Of a stretch of 64,000 nucleotides of DNA, positions 22,068 through 32,479 are shown piece by piece (the stretch's first letter is position 1; each line of letters begins with the position of its first letter). This DNA is from Limonium bicolor (Eukaryota > Streptophyta > Magnoliopsida > Caryophyllales > Plumbaginaceae): the NCBI GenBank assembly GCA_023374045.1, contig CM041776.1, positions 283,711,999 to 283,775,998 of the forward strand, given 5' to 3'. Made by a program: the position numbers and the translations under genes. A model generated the notes under the pieces. It was not told the origin of the DNA and did not search any database. It saw only the letters and a list, made by a program, of their open reading frames with translations.

Positions 22068-23741
22068 TTACTGGATTTTTACCCAAAGACCTTCACTAGG
22101 CACATCCTTATACACCACAAACAGAAGATAATAACCAGATGGCGCCAAATTAACTTCACTAGGCATCTTCACACTCAAACCATACACATCATTTCCTTTC
22201 ACCATCCCCTTCTCCACCACACTCAACACCAACAACCGCTGATTCATCGAAAACGAATGCGTATTAAACGGCGGCGCAAACATTGTCACACTAACAGCCG
22301 CTAAATCCACTACACCATTCATCTTAAATCTCACTTCCACTACTTTCCCATACCCAACTACCGTCTGCGGCGTCGGAGCAACTATAACCGGCCGGAGATT
22401 AGTAGGATCTAAGTAAGGCGGGGAGTAAGCTTCAAGACGTAGCTCAGTTGGGTAGATTAAGTGTGGACCGGTGAAATTATACCCAACATGTGGATTACTA
22501 CCGCCTACTAAAACTCGACCGTCACGTAACAGGAGGGCTGTGGAATGATACACTCTTGGGATAGTTGAACCGGTTTGAACAGTGAATCTGGTCGTCGTAA
22601 CAGGACTGATTGGATCGTATATTAATGGTTGAAGTACAGCATTACGACCGTATTCCCATCCAGCTGTACCTGAACCAGCTCCGTTTATAATTAGAATTTT
22701 CCCGTTAGGGAGTATGAGCATATCACCCATGACACGTGGCATCGGCATAGTTTCCATTTCCCATACGGGGTTTATGTCGGTTATTTTAATTCTTCCACAA
22801 GTGTTAAGTGCTGGGATGAATTTAGGTGAGTGTTTATTAGAAGCGTATTGGAATGATCCACGTGGTGCTCCACCACATACAATGACTTCAGCTTCAGTTG
22901 TTGTACCGGATGAAGTGAGATGTAATGGGAGTAAAACGGCTGAACCTGTGCTTGGGTAGTTACGTGGGGCTGAACCAGTGATTGGTGGGTATGTTTTGAT
23001 GACGGTGTTTTTAGTGTAGTCGAATAGTATAGCACGATCATTTGCGAAGATGAATAGATTACCGTCGATGTTGAGGAAGACGAATGGGTATAGATTGTTT
23101 TCAATGTTGTGTTCGTTTGTTTGGACTAGGAAACGGAGAGAGTATAGATTGTTACTTGAAGTTGATTTTGGGTAGAATTCGTAGTTGAATGAACGACGAC
23201 CACCGATTATGATGAGTTGACCGTCGGGTAAGATATGGTTAGTTGAATACCAACGACGTGTCAGGAGTTGGTTTCCGAGTTCTTCCCAATCGGATGGTGT
23301 GGGATTGTTTGGGTTGAAAATGCGTACGACTTTTTCGCCGTCATTGAATCCACCGGTTTGGATTAATCTGCCGTCAGGGGTGATTGCGCCGGATGAGCAC
23401 CAGACGTCGGTTTGGACGGTGAGGGGACGGAATGTGTTGGTGATTGGGTTGTAGTCGATGGAGTGGGCAGTGCAGTCGTTGACTAAAGCGCGGTCGTTTG
23501 GGTCGAGACGACAGTGTTGTGGGGCGGTAGGGAGAGAGAGATTTGATGGGCCGAAATCGGTTCGATCGTAGATGATGACGTGGTCGTTGTGGAGAAGTTG
23601 CATGTGCATTGCTACTATGCCGATGTTTTGTTGGAGGAGATGCCATTGACCGCCGGTGGAGATGACGGAGACGGTGGTGGTGAGGAGGAGGAACGTGAAG
23701 AGGAGTTTATGATGATGAGAGGGATGGGAGTGTTTGGACAT
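22068..23741 (-). CDS. GLOX: Galactose/glyoxal-oxidase-like copper-radical oxidase (aldehyde oxidase GLOX type), intact
   Basis: One uninterrupted frame of 557 codons, without introns, the usual length for plant GLOX-type proteins. Residues 13-29 are hydrophobic after a His/Lys-rich start and look like a secretion signal with cleavage near residue 30. The mature part begins GGQWHLLQQNIGIVAMH and has the kelch-like seven-blade region, then a C-terminal immunoglobulin-like domain from about residue 450. Expected copper-site residues are all present: Cys115 (WCSSG) and Tyr165 (RRWYST) for the Cys-Tyr cofactor, Tyr398-His399 (PRVYHST) and His495 (NTHSFSMNQR). The family oxidises aldehydes or alcohols to acids or aldehydes with O2, making H2O2 in the cell wall; relatives act in pollen, seed-coat or stress responses. 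The exact substrate cannot be read from sequence. It is the only intact host gene in the window. Confidence 0.95.
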   Translation of the reverse strand: MSKHSHPSHHHKLLFTFLLLTTTVSVISTGGQWHLLQQNIGIVAMHMQLLHNDHVIIYDRTDFGPSNLSLPTAPQHCRLDPNDRALVNDCTAHSIDYNPITNTFRPLTVQTDVWCSSGAITPDGRLIQTGGFNDGEKVVRIFNPNNPTPSDWEELGNQLLTRRWYSTNHILPDGQLIIIGGRRSFNYEFYPKSTSSNNLYSLRFLVQTNEHNIENNLYPFVFLNIDGNLFIFANDRAILFDYTKNTVIKTYPPITGSAPRNYPSTGSAVLLPLHLTSSGTTTEAEVIVCGGAPRGSFQYASNKHSPKFIPALNTCGRIKITDINPVWEMETMPMPRVMGDMLILPNGKILIINGAGSGTAGWEYGRNAVLQPLIYDPISPVTTTRFTVQTGSTIPRVYHSTALLLRDGRVLVGGSNPHVGYNFTGPHLIYPTELRLEAYSPPYLDPTNLRPVIVAPTPQTVVGYGKVVEVRFKMNGVVDLAAVSVTMFAPPFNTHSFSMNQRLLVLSVVEKGMVKGNDVYGLSVKMPSEVNLAPSGYYLLFVVYKDVPSEGLWVKIQ

Positions 23742-24180
23742 AATGGTGGCTGGCTATGGCTAGCTAGCTAGATTAATAGTAGTAGCTAGGAAGGAGGAGG
23801 AGGAGTTTGGCTATTTTGGATCGAGACAATGTGTTAAATGTTAAGAGACTTTGTTATGCGTGACTTTAGATATGGCCCAGAGAGAGAGAGAGAGGTGTCT
23901 GATGAGTCTTTGGTTGGATGTATGGGGGAGGTGCGGCTATCCTATCGGTGCTGCAGGGGATATAAATAAGGTACGTACTGAGCTTAATTAGAGGGGTTGA
24001 GTTGAGCTGATTATGAGAGGCGTACCGTAGGTAGGTAGGTACGATGGTGGTGGTGTGAAATACTGAAATGTGTGTGTTATGACGATGATGTTTCCTTGGA
24101 ATAGTTGCACAGTGCGCATCTTGGCTTTCTTGTCGGAGCACGTAACTATAAAGTCATCATCATAATCACCTCATTTTTTC
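23742..24180 (-). promoter_or_regulatory. Probable 5' UTR and core promoter of the oxidase gene
   Basis: On the minus strand, an A/T-rich TATTTATA box lies near 23961-23968, about 220 bp before the ATG, and a CT microsatellite (TCTCTCTCTCTCTC, 23881-23894) lies between it and the ATG, as in many plant leaders. The sequence before the start reads CCACCATT then ATG. No specific regulator site can be assigned. Confidence 0.4.
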
Positions 24181-24560
24181 TGTATCTGAGAGAGGTAAAG
24201 TTGGCAGCCTAGTCGACTCTGATGATCTATCCATGTTATTGCTACTGTTCTCACTTCAGTCACTAATTCCTAATGCTTGATTTTAATTAGTAGATAAGAT
24301 AACTATGCCTCTGTCATCATCAATGTGATGAAACTAAACTTTCTATTTGCAATGTCTAACCCGCTAAAAAGTGATTGCGGTCACATTATGGGATTAGAGA
24401 CAGCTTGATATAGCATAAAGACAGAAATTAAAATTTAAAGACGATAAGTCTACAAAGGAATAATTTTCGCATTATTTTTTATTTAATTTAAGTTCTGAAT
24501 TTTTAACAAAATTAATCTCTGGGTTCAAATAATATCACTTAATTAGTAGCAACTCTATTA
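24181..24560. other. Intergenic, no gene seen
   Basis: AT-rich sequence without recognisable features. Confidence 0.4.
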
Positions 24561-24565
24561 TAGTT

Positions 24566-25105
24566 AGAGTTGTCAATCGTGACACGAATTTAAAGTTACC
24601 AAAAACCGACACACTAAAATGTGGGTTTAAGTTGCAATCTGAAAATATTTTTGGGTTGAGTTTAGGCTAGATTGTTAAAACCCGGATCAGTTTTTGGTTT
24701 GACCTGCCAACCCTGATTTCAACCCGCGACGTGAAAACATTTTTTTTTAAGAAAATATATATTCTTATAGTTATGTGACATAACCCTATGATGCTATGCT
24801 ATGTTGTCTTGATGACTTTGCATATAATTTGTATTCACAGTACAATAGTTTTAATTTTAGGTTGATTTTTGGTTGATTTCGGGTCTATTCATTGATTTTC
24901 AGTTCAAATTGATGTGTAAATTTTAGGTTTGTGTCAAACAGATTAGATTCGGGTTGGGAATATGTGATCCGCATCGGTTTTGGATTGACAGACCATAACC
25001 CGTTTTAGATTCGGGTCGGTTTTGGATTGAGATGAAACATGAGTATGTTGGATTCAGGCATGCGGTCAACCCGACTCAAAACCCGAAATTGAACCCTATA
25101 ATATG
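24566..25105. mobile_element. Degenerate hAT-like non-autonomous element
   Basis: The stretch starts TAGAGTTGTCAATC and ends, read inverted, AGGGTTCAATTTCGG. Inside, GGGTTG, CGGGTC, GGTTTTGGATTG and their complements recur, as in common plant hAT MITEs with CGGGTT-type subterminal repeats. A clear 8-bp target duplication was not found. Confidence 0.4.
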
Positions 25106-26247
25106 AATAAGTGAATCATATTTGTACTTTCAATAAGATGAGTCATTTTTATTGTCACTTTGTATCGTGAAGCTTCCGCACACATCAAACAGTGGCACGG
25201 TCATCGATCAAAGCTGATGCTTCCTATGAAACAATCTGAGGTCAACACATTCTTGCCGAGTTAGAGATTTACTTGAAACACACAAATGTTCTCTGTTATG
25301 ACAATTTCAGAGCAACATACTTGATAAAGAATATTGTTTTCCATAGCATAGCGAAATACATAGATAATGATATCAACTCGCACATATCTCTGTACAGTCA
25401 ACCAATTCGCTGAACGGCACTGCACTCCTCGCTTTGGACAAATTCGAGTCATGCTTCCGCTAATTATATGATATCTGCAATGGAAGCACAGGATACTAAC
25501 AATTAGAGACCATTGGGTTTACCACATAGTATTACAAATTTCACTGTAAATAAGCTTAGTCTTTGTCTCTCGCTTACATCATAAATCACGGACTATCTAG
25601 GTCTTGTTGTTTGTTTGTTTTCTTAGCTGCCCAAGTCAGGAGGCCAACTCTTCGTTTTTTGTTTGATTCGCACGTCCGGATCGAATTCTGTGTGCTGGCG
25701 ATACTCTCCCTACACAAGATCGATCTTTGATACGTTATCCATATATGGGTTTACATCATTACTAGCACTGTGAATTAAGAGCATTATTTTTGGAATTATA
25801 AAAGTAAAATTTTGTTTATTTATTTTATTAAATTTTTTCATAAAAGAAATATCATTCCAAATTTATTTAATTTAATGTCACATCTTCTACTAATAATAAC
25901 ATTTTCGTTTTTTATTCTTTTTTATAATCAGTGCCGGATCATCGTCTATATTAATTATTTGGTGATTGATTGATGGTCAAAGACTGCTAAATAGTGATCA
26001 TACTTGTTCTCTTACCCATTCACAAACAAACAAATAAAAGTTTTAAAGAAATTTATTCTCTTTTCAATTTCATTCTATTTTATAACTTCATTATATTTCA
26101 CAACTCAAATTAAACACCTCTTAGTATTAAAAGTGATTTCCCTAAATATTTTTGTTAGTTATTTTATTTAAGTAATAAATAAAATATTTTTTTTTTGTTA
26201 AATATTAGTTTCAACCAACCTTAAAAAATTATACAATTCTTCTGTTA
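25106..26247. other. Intergenic, no gene seen
   Basis: AT-rich sequence. A 63-codon minus-strand frame at 25261-25452 has no recognisable motif. Confidence 0.4.
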
Positions 26248-26256
26248 TATTCTTTT

Positions 26257-26661
26257 GGGAAAATTCAAGATACCACTGTTTAAGTTTCTAATTCAAAAAT
26301 ACCACTGTTTTTTTCGTAATTCAGCTTTAAACATGCTTAAACGTTGTCCAAAATTGATGAAACTTTACATGGACGATGCTAAAGTGTTATATTTTGGTCC
26401 AATATCAAATTTGAAGTTTTTAAGCTCATATGTGACATGTGGGACCCAATGAACATGTGACTTGTTCATTGGGTCCCACATGTCACATATGAGCTTAAAA
26501 ACTTCGAATTTGATATTGGACCAAAATATAACACTTAACATCGTTCATGTAAAGTTTCATCAATTTTGGACAACGTTTAAGCATGTTTAAAGCTGAATTA
26601 CGAAAAAACAGTGGTATTTTGTGAATTAGAAACTTAAACAGTGGTATCTTGTGAATTTCCC
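26257..26661. mobile_element. Fold-back MITE (Mutator-like), 405 bp, 9-bp TSD
   Basis: The left half (from GGGAAAATTCAAGATACC) is repeated almost perfectly inverted in the right half (to GGTATCTTGTGAATTTCCC), so the element folds over nearly its full length around GACTTGTTCATT. TATTCTTTT lies directly on both sides (26248-26256 and 26662-26670), the 9-bp duplication expected of Mutator-type elements. It encodes no protein. Its inner core is shared with the element at 48288-49411. Confidence 0.9.
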
Positions 26662-26670
26662 TATTCTTTT

Positions 26671-27136
26671 TATTATTATATATAGAGACTGGGATTAGTT
26701 TCCAAATAAATGATAGAAATTTTATCATAATTTTTTTCATAAAATATAGAGAGTTGTGGTAGGGTTCTTAGGAAGTAGATAGCGCGAGTGTTGGTGTGGG
26801 TTACCTCACCTTCCCGTGAGATAACCGTGAAGACTCATCAATTGATATCAAACGAATGATGATTCGATTGTGCTCAAGAGATAGGTAGTCTGATCTAAAA
26901 ATCAAACAATTCTATTGCTACATATATTATTTGAAAAAACTGTTGTGTAAGGTATATAACAAAAGCAGCTATTTCCATTATCGTGTACGCGTTGTCATTC
27001 ACTGCTGCTAGCTATCAATGTTGGATGTTGATTGCCTTCTATAGTCTAAATGGAAATCATGACCAGGCGTACAACTTATACCTACGTATTTCATTGTGAC
27101 TCTGAACCACTCATAATCAAATTAGACGTTGATTGT
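26671..27136. other. Intergenic, no gene seen
   Basis: No recognisable coding or repeat structure. Confidence 0.4.
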
Positions 27137-27765
27137 TTTTTTTTTTTTTGAATAAAAGATGTATATATTAAGTAAAGAGAACTGGTAGCGTTAGATACAT
27201 AGAGGCCCTATATATCTGATATACAAAATCCCTCCATAGAGGTGAACAAAAGAGCAAAATGCTAATACAAATAACAACCCAGCAAGGGGATAAGAAGCAG
27301 TGTGAGCTGACTAGAGAAACATAGAGGTAGAACAGTTATTGAGCAGTAAAACAGCGCTAATCATGACTGTCTTAGGAGCAGAGAACCCTATCAAGCCAGT
27401 CGAAGTCTGGGCTGGATCGGTTTATCTTAATCCCAATAATGGCTTTAGTTGCAGCTTTGATGTCGGCAATAACGAGACTGGGATCTCTGGTTTGGTTGGC
27501 CATAGCTCGCTTGCACCTTTCTATCCAGATATGATAGACAACATTTGCTACTACTGCTCTTTTAACAAGGTCGATTGGTTTATGCCTCTTGCAATAGCGA
27601 AGGATCCATGCTGCGCAGCTACGAAGACTTCTCCGGTTGGTTTGAATTCTCATCCAGTCGCAGATAGCCCACCAGACCCTGCTAGAGTACCGGCAATGGA
27701 AGAAAAAGATGGTTGTTTGTCTCTTGAGCATGCTCACAGAGCCAGCATCTATTAGCAAGACATAT
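27137..27765 (-). pseudogene. 5'-truncated LINE (L1-type), ORF2 C-terminal end
   Basis: The minus-strand frame 27372-27758 (about 128 codons) has FFFHCRYSSRVWWAICDW, the zinc-binding region found after reverse transcriptase in plant LINEs, then VYHIWIERCKRA, the usual C-terminal block. The 3' end on this strand is TCTTTTATTC then an A-run (T-run at 27137-27150), as in plant L1 elements. RT and endonuclease are missing, as in most truncated insertions. I did not find the flanking duplication. Confidence 0.8.
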
Positions 27766-28091
27766 GCCCCATGTTAGTCTGCCGTCTGTAAATGTCAAAT
27801 TACCACCACTCTTAAAGAAAATCAGATGTGGACTTAATCAAATTTTTTTAAAAAAATACAGATGTGGAAGAATGCCCTGCATATTGAGTATAATGCTTTC
27901 GTACATTATCTCTGGTAAATTCAAGCCCATTTAGAATTTCAGATTGGGCACTCACTTTATACATCTCGAGCCACGAAATCCCAATTCTGTGCTGACTGGC
28001 CCAATAACAAAAGAACCTCCACTTCAAGCCGAAAGTGTTGTCTTCTGAATACCTAATTAGGCCAGCCCACACATACTTATGATTTGTTTTC

Positions 28092-29239
28092 GGGAAACAA
28101 ATTTTACAAAATACCCCTAAATACGTTTGAGATTTAATTTTTATTACGAGATATATTGAGGTTTTATTTTTTTACATGATACTTCTAATATTTTATTTTC
28201 ATTACGAGATATCTCTGAGATTTCAATTTTATTGCGAGATGCCCCTTCGTTCAAATTCTGATATATTATATCTTTCATATTCAAATTTTACTCTCGCACC
28301 ATATGCCCTTGCAACAAACTCAAGGATATAGTCAAAGTTTTTATAAAATTTACAACTTAAATAAAGTACACAAAAAAGGTTAAAGATCATATAAAATTTA
28401 AAATCAATTTTTGATAATGAATATAATTAAATAAACATATAAAAAACAATTAAATAAATGGAAATGACTAAATAATAAAAAATATTAAATTATTTTGAAA
28501 AATAAACAAAAATATTAAAAGTGTTACGTAGCGATGACTTAAAATTGTAAACAAGTTATAACAATAATATGCAGAATATTAAAAGTAACAATTTCATATA
28601 GTACATAGAAAAACTCATTATTTGAAATTAGAAAAATAAAGTATAAAAACAATAAAATATGATTATTTTTCTTGTGATTATTGATATCAAGTAGTATATT
28701 TGTTAATAAATATTATAATATATAAAATTATTTAATCATTTATTACATTTAATGTAATTGTCATAACTTTTTTATAATTTTAAGTCACCATAGTTTTTAA
28801 ATTATGTAACAATATATTTTTTATTATAAAATATTTTTTTATTGTTTAGTCATTTCTATTTGTTTTTAAACTTTTATGATTTTAATGCTTTTTATTTTTA
28901 TAATTTTTATGCATTCTTTAAATTGAATTCAAATATGATCTTTAATTATTTTTTATGTATTTTTTATATTTTATGTTTGAAAAAATTTGACCATAAACCT
29001 CTAAGGTTATGGTGCGAGGGTATTATCGGGATATGAAAAATATAATGTATCATAATTTGAAAGAAAAGTGGTCTCTTGTAATAAAATTAAAACATTAGGG
29101 TATCTCGTAATGAAAATGAAAGCTCAGGGTATCTCGTAAAGAAAATGAAACCTTAGGGGTATCTCGTAATAAAAAATGAAACCTCGGGGGTATCTCGTAA
29201 AATTTGCTCAAACCTCGGGGATATCTAATGAAATTTCCC
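28092..29239. mobile_element. Large fold-back element (Mutator-like), 1,148 bp
   Basis: The ends are GGGAAACAAATTT and, inverted, GGGAAATTTCATT. Both arms are built of several roughly 30-bp subrepeats of the type GGTATCTCGTAATGAAA with AAACCTCGGG, and the arms pair inverted over about 250 bp (left 28092-28330, right 28985-29239). The middle is very AT-rich. TTTGTTTTC on the left (28083-28091) matches TTTGTTTTT on the right (29240-29248) at 8 of 9 bases. Confidence 0.82.
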
Positions 29240-29248
29240 TTTGTTTTT

Positions 29249-30189
29249 TTAAGCAACATCAAACCACTTCATATTCTAACATAAGCCCAAAGGCATAAAA
29301 TATTATAGTTAACCAAAGGCACCTAGGGTTAAGGTGGCATCTACTATTTGCAAGCTGAATCCCGAGAACGTTGCATGAGTAGCAAAGAGGCTAACCATGA
29401 GAGTTCAAAGCACAAACCAAGATAAGAGCTCAAGCTAAAGATGAAAATAAAATTAATAACAACCACCAAAAGAACCCTAAGCCAAACAATAATGGCATGA
29501 TGGCACTCAGGAACCTAAAAGACTTCCCAAGAAACCTTGGAAAGTAGCAAAAACTAGTCAAAGAACAAACCAAGGGATTATTAGTGGATAAGAACACAAC
29601 AACCTAGCAAGACAGGGCTACAAAGACCCAAGGTGGAAATCCATCATTACCCATGATAGGGGAACTAGTTACTCGAGCCATCTGTAGGCCTCACTGAGGT
29701 GACCTCATGAGCCTGGGCATCAACTTGGTTGATACGCTTATTTGGCTTCGGTTCCTGCTGGTGAACCAAATCAACAACGAGTTGGCATCCTCCATGGTTG
29801 ACAGTCGCCTTTCCCTTCTTGCTATGTGGAGCAGACAAAGACCCTTCAATAGAACGCTGATTAAGGCTCCGCTACCTTCTAACGCTTTAGAGTAATGGCT
29901 AGTTAGTTCTTCAGATGGTGCGGAAGTCACTCTTTGTGCCTCCCAAATCTCCTCTAGAGGGGAAGTTGATGCGAAAGCAGTGAATTGTTAGACTCCTCTC
30001 AATCCTCCTGGTTGGTCTTGTAGTGGCATATGAGTAGGCAAGTCACCACTAGATCCTTCATGTCGCACCTCTTGACCCATATAGCTAGGGAAACCACCTC
30101 TTGATTCTTCCTCCCCCCTCATATCTTTCTCACCATGCCATAACTCACCTTCCATAAGCTTTCATTTTCTTCATCAGAACCTTTCCTAC
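29249..30189 (-). other. Region between LINE-like ORF1 remnant and fold-back element
   Basis: No clear domain. A minus-strand frame at 29691-29930 could be the low-complexity C-terminal part of the DUF4283 protein next to it. Nothing like a LINE endonuclease start is legible. Confidence 0.35.
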
Positions 30190-30950
30190 CAAATTGTTGG
30201 CCTAAAGCCCGCAACCATGGAACAGTTCTTCGTGGCGTGGAGGAAGAGTCCAAAGCCGAAGCGAATCGAAGGTAAACACTAATATATTAGATGAAGGATA
30301 GAGTTCTTACTATCCTGAGAGATTGTGACACAACACAGGATAGGCTTGTAAATGTCAATCAGGACCTTGATCCGCATATAGTCACCCCCAATACTACCAT
30401 CGTCCTCGTCGTATTCTAAAAAATCCCTCCACCGAAACCGCAACCGACGAGCAAACTCCTAATGCTGAATGACAAAAGGGACATCATGAATTGTTACCTA
30501 TATAGAATTCAATTGAAATCATGATCCATTGGATCGTTGCCCTTGTCTATCATTTAAAACACCAAGAGGGCTCCATCGAAAGACCATGGCCCTCGATAGA
30601 GAACCACATACAACATTTCCCTCTTCCCAAACTCAAATAAGCAGAGGTCTCTACCAGTATAGTGGACATGGAAGTCCCCCTCAAGTCACCAAGCCCGACT
30701 GAGGGTAGTTTCAAGAGCCCAAAGATCTGTAATTTTTATAGATAAGTGCTTATAGATTAGGCATCGATCAAACAAAAGAGCATGATTTTCAACCTTTAGT
30801 CCGCTCAAATCCATGACTTCTCCCTCAAATTTTGTTAACAATAGGTCAGCGCATCGAGAGGAAAGGTCCTTAACCTCTGCATGCAAGGTTCTGGCATGCA
30901 AGCACAAAAAGAAAACAAAGGAACGACAAAAAGAAGGAGGGGATCCCAAT
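30190..30950 (-). pseudogene. DUF4283 / zinc-knuckle protein remnant (LINE ORF1-like)
   Basis: On the minus strand the readable text runs LLFDRCLIYKHLSIKITDLW, WGLEGDFHVHYTGRDLCLFEF and GPWSFDGALLVF. This is the DUF4283 pattern found in plant LINE first ORFs and related gag-like proteins. It is followed after a frame change by MRIKVLIDIYKP, the start of the adjoining zinc-knuckle region. The stretch between is frame-shifted with several stops. The Cys residues of the knuckle are not convincingly kept. Confidence 0.6.
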
Positions 30951-31040
30951 GACGAAGAGTAAAGGGCAAGGTAAAAGGCCTAGGAGTTAACCCCAGTCCC
31001 CAGCATAAAACCTAGGCATAGTGTGTAGATTCTTAAGAAG

Positions 31041-32313
31041 TGATAAGTGGTAAAATAATGTAATATAGGGTCTTTACTCACCTTCATTTCATGATACTAT
31101 TGACCTATTTCATCACTTTATAGAGCATTTCATTAGTATAGGTGAACTTATACAATTTTGGTTATAATATAGCTACAAGCTCACTTGAGCATGATTTTGG
31201 AGACTCTCAAGACATTGAGGCCAAGCTTTATCGTCATAAGGACTATACCAAGAACAATGGGTCTAATGCGGATGATTTCGGTGCAGCAAGACTGTTTCTG
31301 GTGAAGACCTACCTAGAGGACCACCATTGTTGGTCAGTCAAAGCTAAAGTTTTGCCTCTGGTCTGGACTGACCCAGGCGACCGCCCCTGTGGGGAAGTCG
31401 AGTTAAGTTCACTCACGTGCCCTTTCTTCTGGTGATGACCGCCCCAGGGGCAATCGGAACAAAAATGTACCCAAAATTGAGTTTTAAAAACAGAAATCAT
31501 TTAACACACTTATTCTTTATTCTACACTTCCACAACTCATAGAGGAGAGAGAATGAATATTTTGAAGAAGAAAAAGAAGAAGAAGAGGCTCATCTCCCCC
31601 AAGATTCCCACCACCTCCAATGGCTTCTTCTCACTCTTTATTTACTCTTCTCTTCTCAATGTTTGAGTAGTTCTCATTTGTGCTCTAGGATGGGATTTGA
31701 ACCTTAAATACTCCAATGTAGCTTGTAACTTGCCTCATTTATTATAGTTGGTTTATCCTCATTAAAGCTTCATTAATGTCTTGGATTGATCACGCATGGC
31801 ATTTATTGCAATTTCTAGTGAAATTAGAGTTTAAGCTAGAAGCTCTAGATTTAGGGAAGTGAAATGTTAGGCTATTGTTAAGAGCTTAAACTTAATACTA
31901 TTTAATGACTGTAACCTTCTTAGAATTAAGGGGTGTGATTAATTAGATAAGAATTGATTAGTCCAAGATTTGGAGAATCGCGATTTTAGCTCTAATAGAC
32001 AACTAAATTGAGGTATGTTTATGAGTGTAATTGGGCAATTTAGGTGATACCCACTATCCTAGAGTACTTTTTTATCCATTCCAACTAACCACCTTAGTTT
32101 ACTGTTTTATTGTTTTCCTTGTGATTTCAAATAACTAAGCTTGCCTCTGGCTAACCCCCCATTCCAGTTTTTAATTGCAATTTACTAAGATACCGAAGCT
32201 CAGGAATTAGAAACCAATTTCCTTGTGGATACGACACTTGTTGTATCATAACGAATTGGGTGCACTTGCCCATTATAGCTAGGTCTTTACTACTTATGTT
32301 AGTATTTTATTCA
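31041..32313 (+). repeat. 5' LTR of Athila-like element 2 (about 1,270 bp)
   Basis: It starts TGATAAGTGG, as in element 1 (TGATAAGTCGG), and ends near TTATTCA, ten bases before a primer-binding site. A purine-rich leader (31545-31600) and the AGGATGGGATTTGAACC stretch match the layout of the Athila LTRs at 13429 and 15020. At the place where those carry GGTCCGG hairpins, this one has a different G/C-rich pair (GACCGCCCCTGTGGGG and GACCGCCCCAGGGGC, 31379-31455). Confidence 0.78.
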
Positions 32314-32322
32314 ACAAGTTTA

Positions 32323-32340
32323 TGGCTTCGTTGCAGGGAG
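32323..32340 (+). other. Primer-binding site of Athila-like element 2
   Basis: TGGCTTCGTTGCAGGGAG closely resembles the Asp-tRNA-type site of Athila elements (TGGCGCCGTTGCCGGGG), with a few mutations. Confidence 0.7.
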
Positions 32341-32479
32341 ATTGATAGTTTCTATCATATCCCCAGTTTCAATATTTTAGTTCTTTGTTTATTTTTATTT
32401 GTGCTTTTATTATTTTCTTGTTATTATTGTGCTTAGCTGTTTTCTCTAAGACTTATCCTTTCTAATACTTTAGTGTGCA

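Noticed and set aside
22714..23104. Frames opposite or overlapping the oxidase gene
   Set aside because: They are shadows of the 557-codon gene, which has full domain support.
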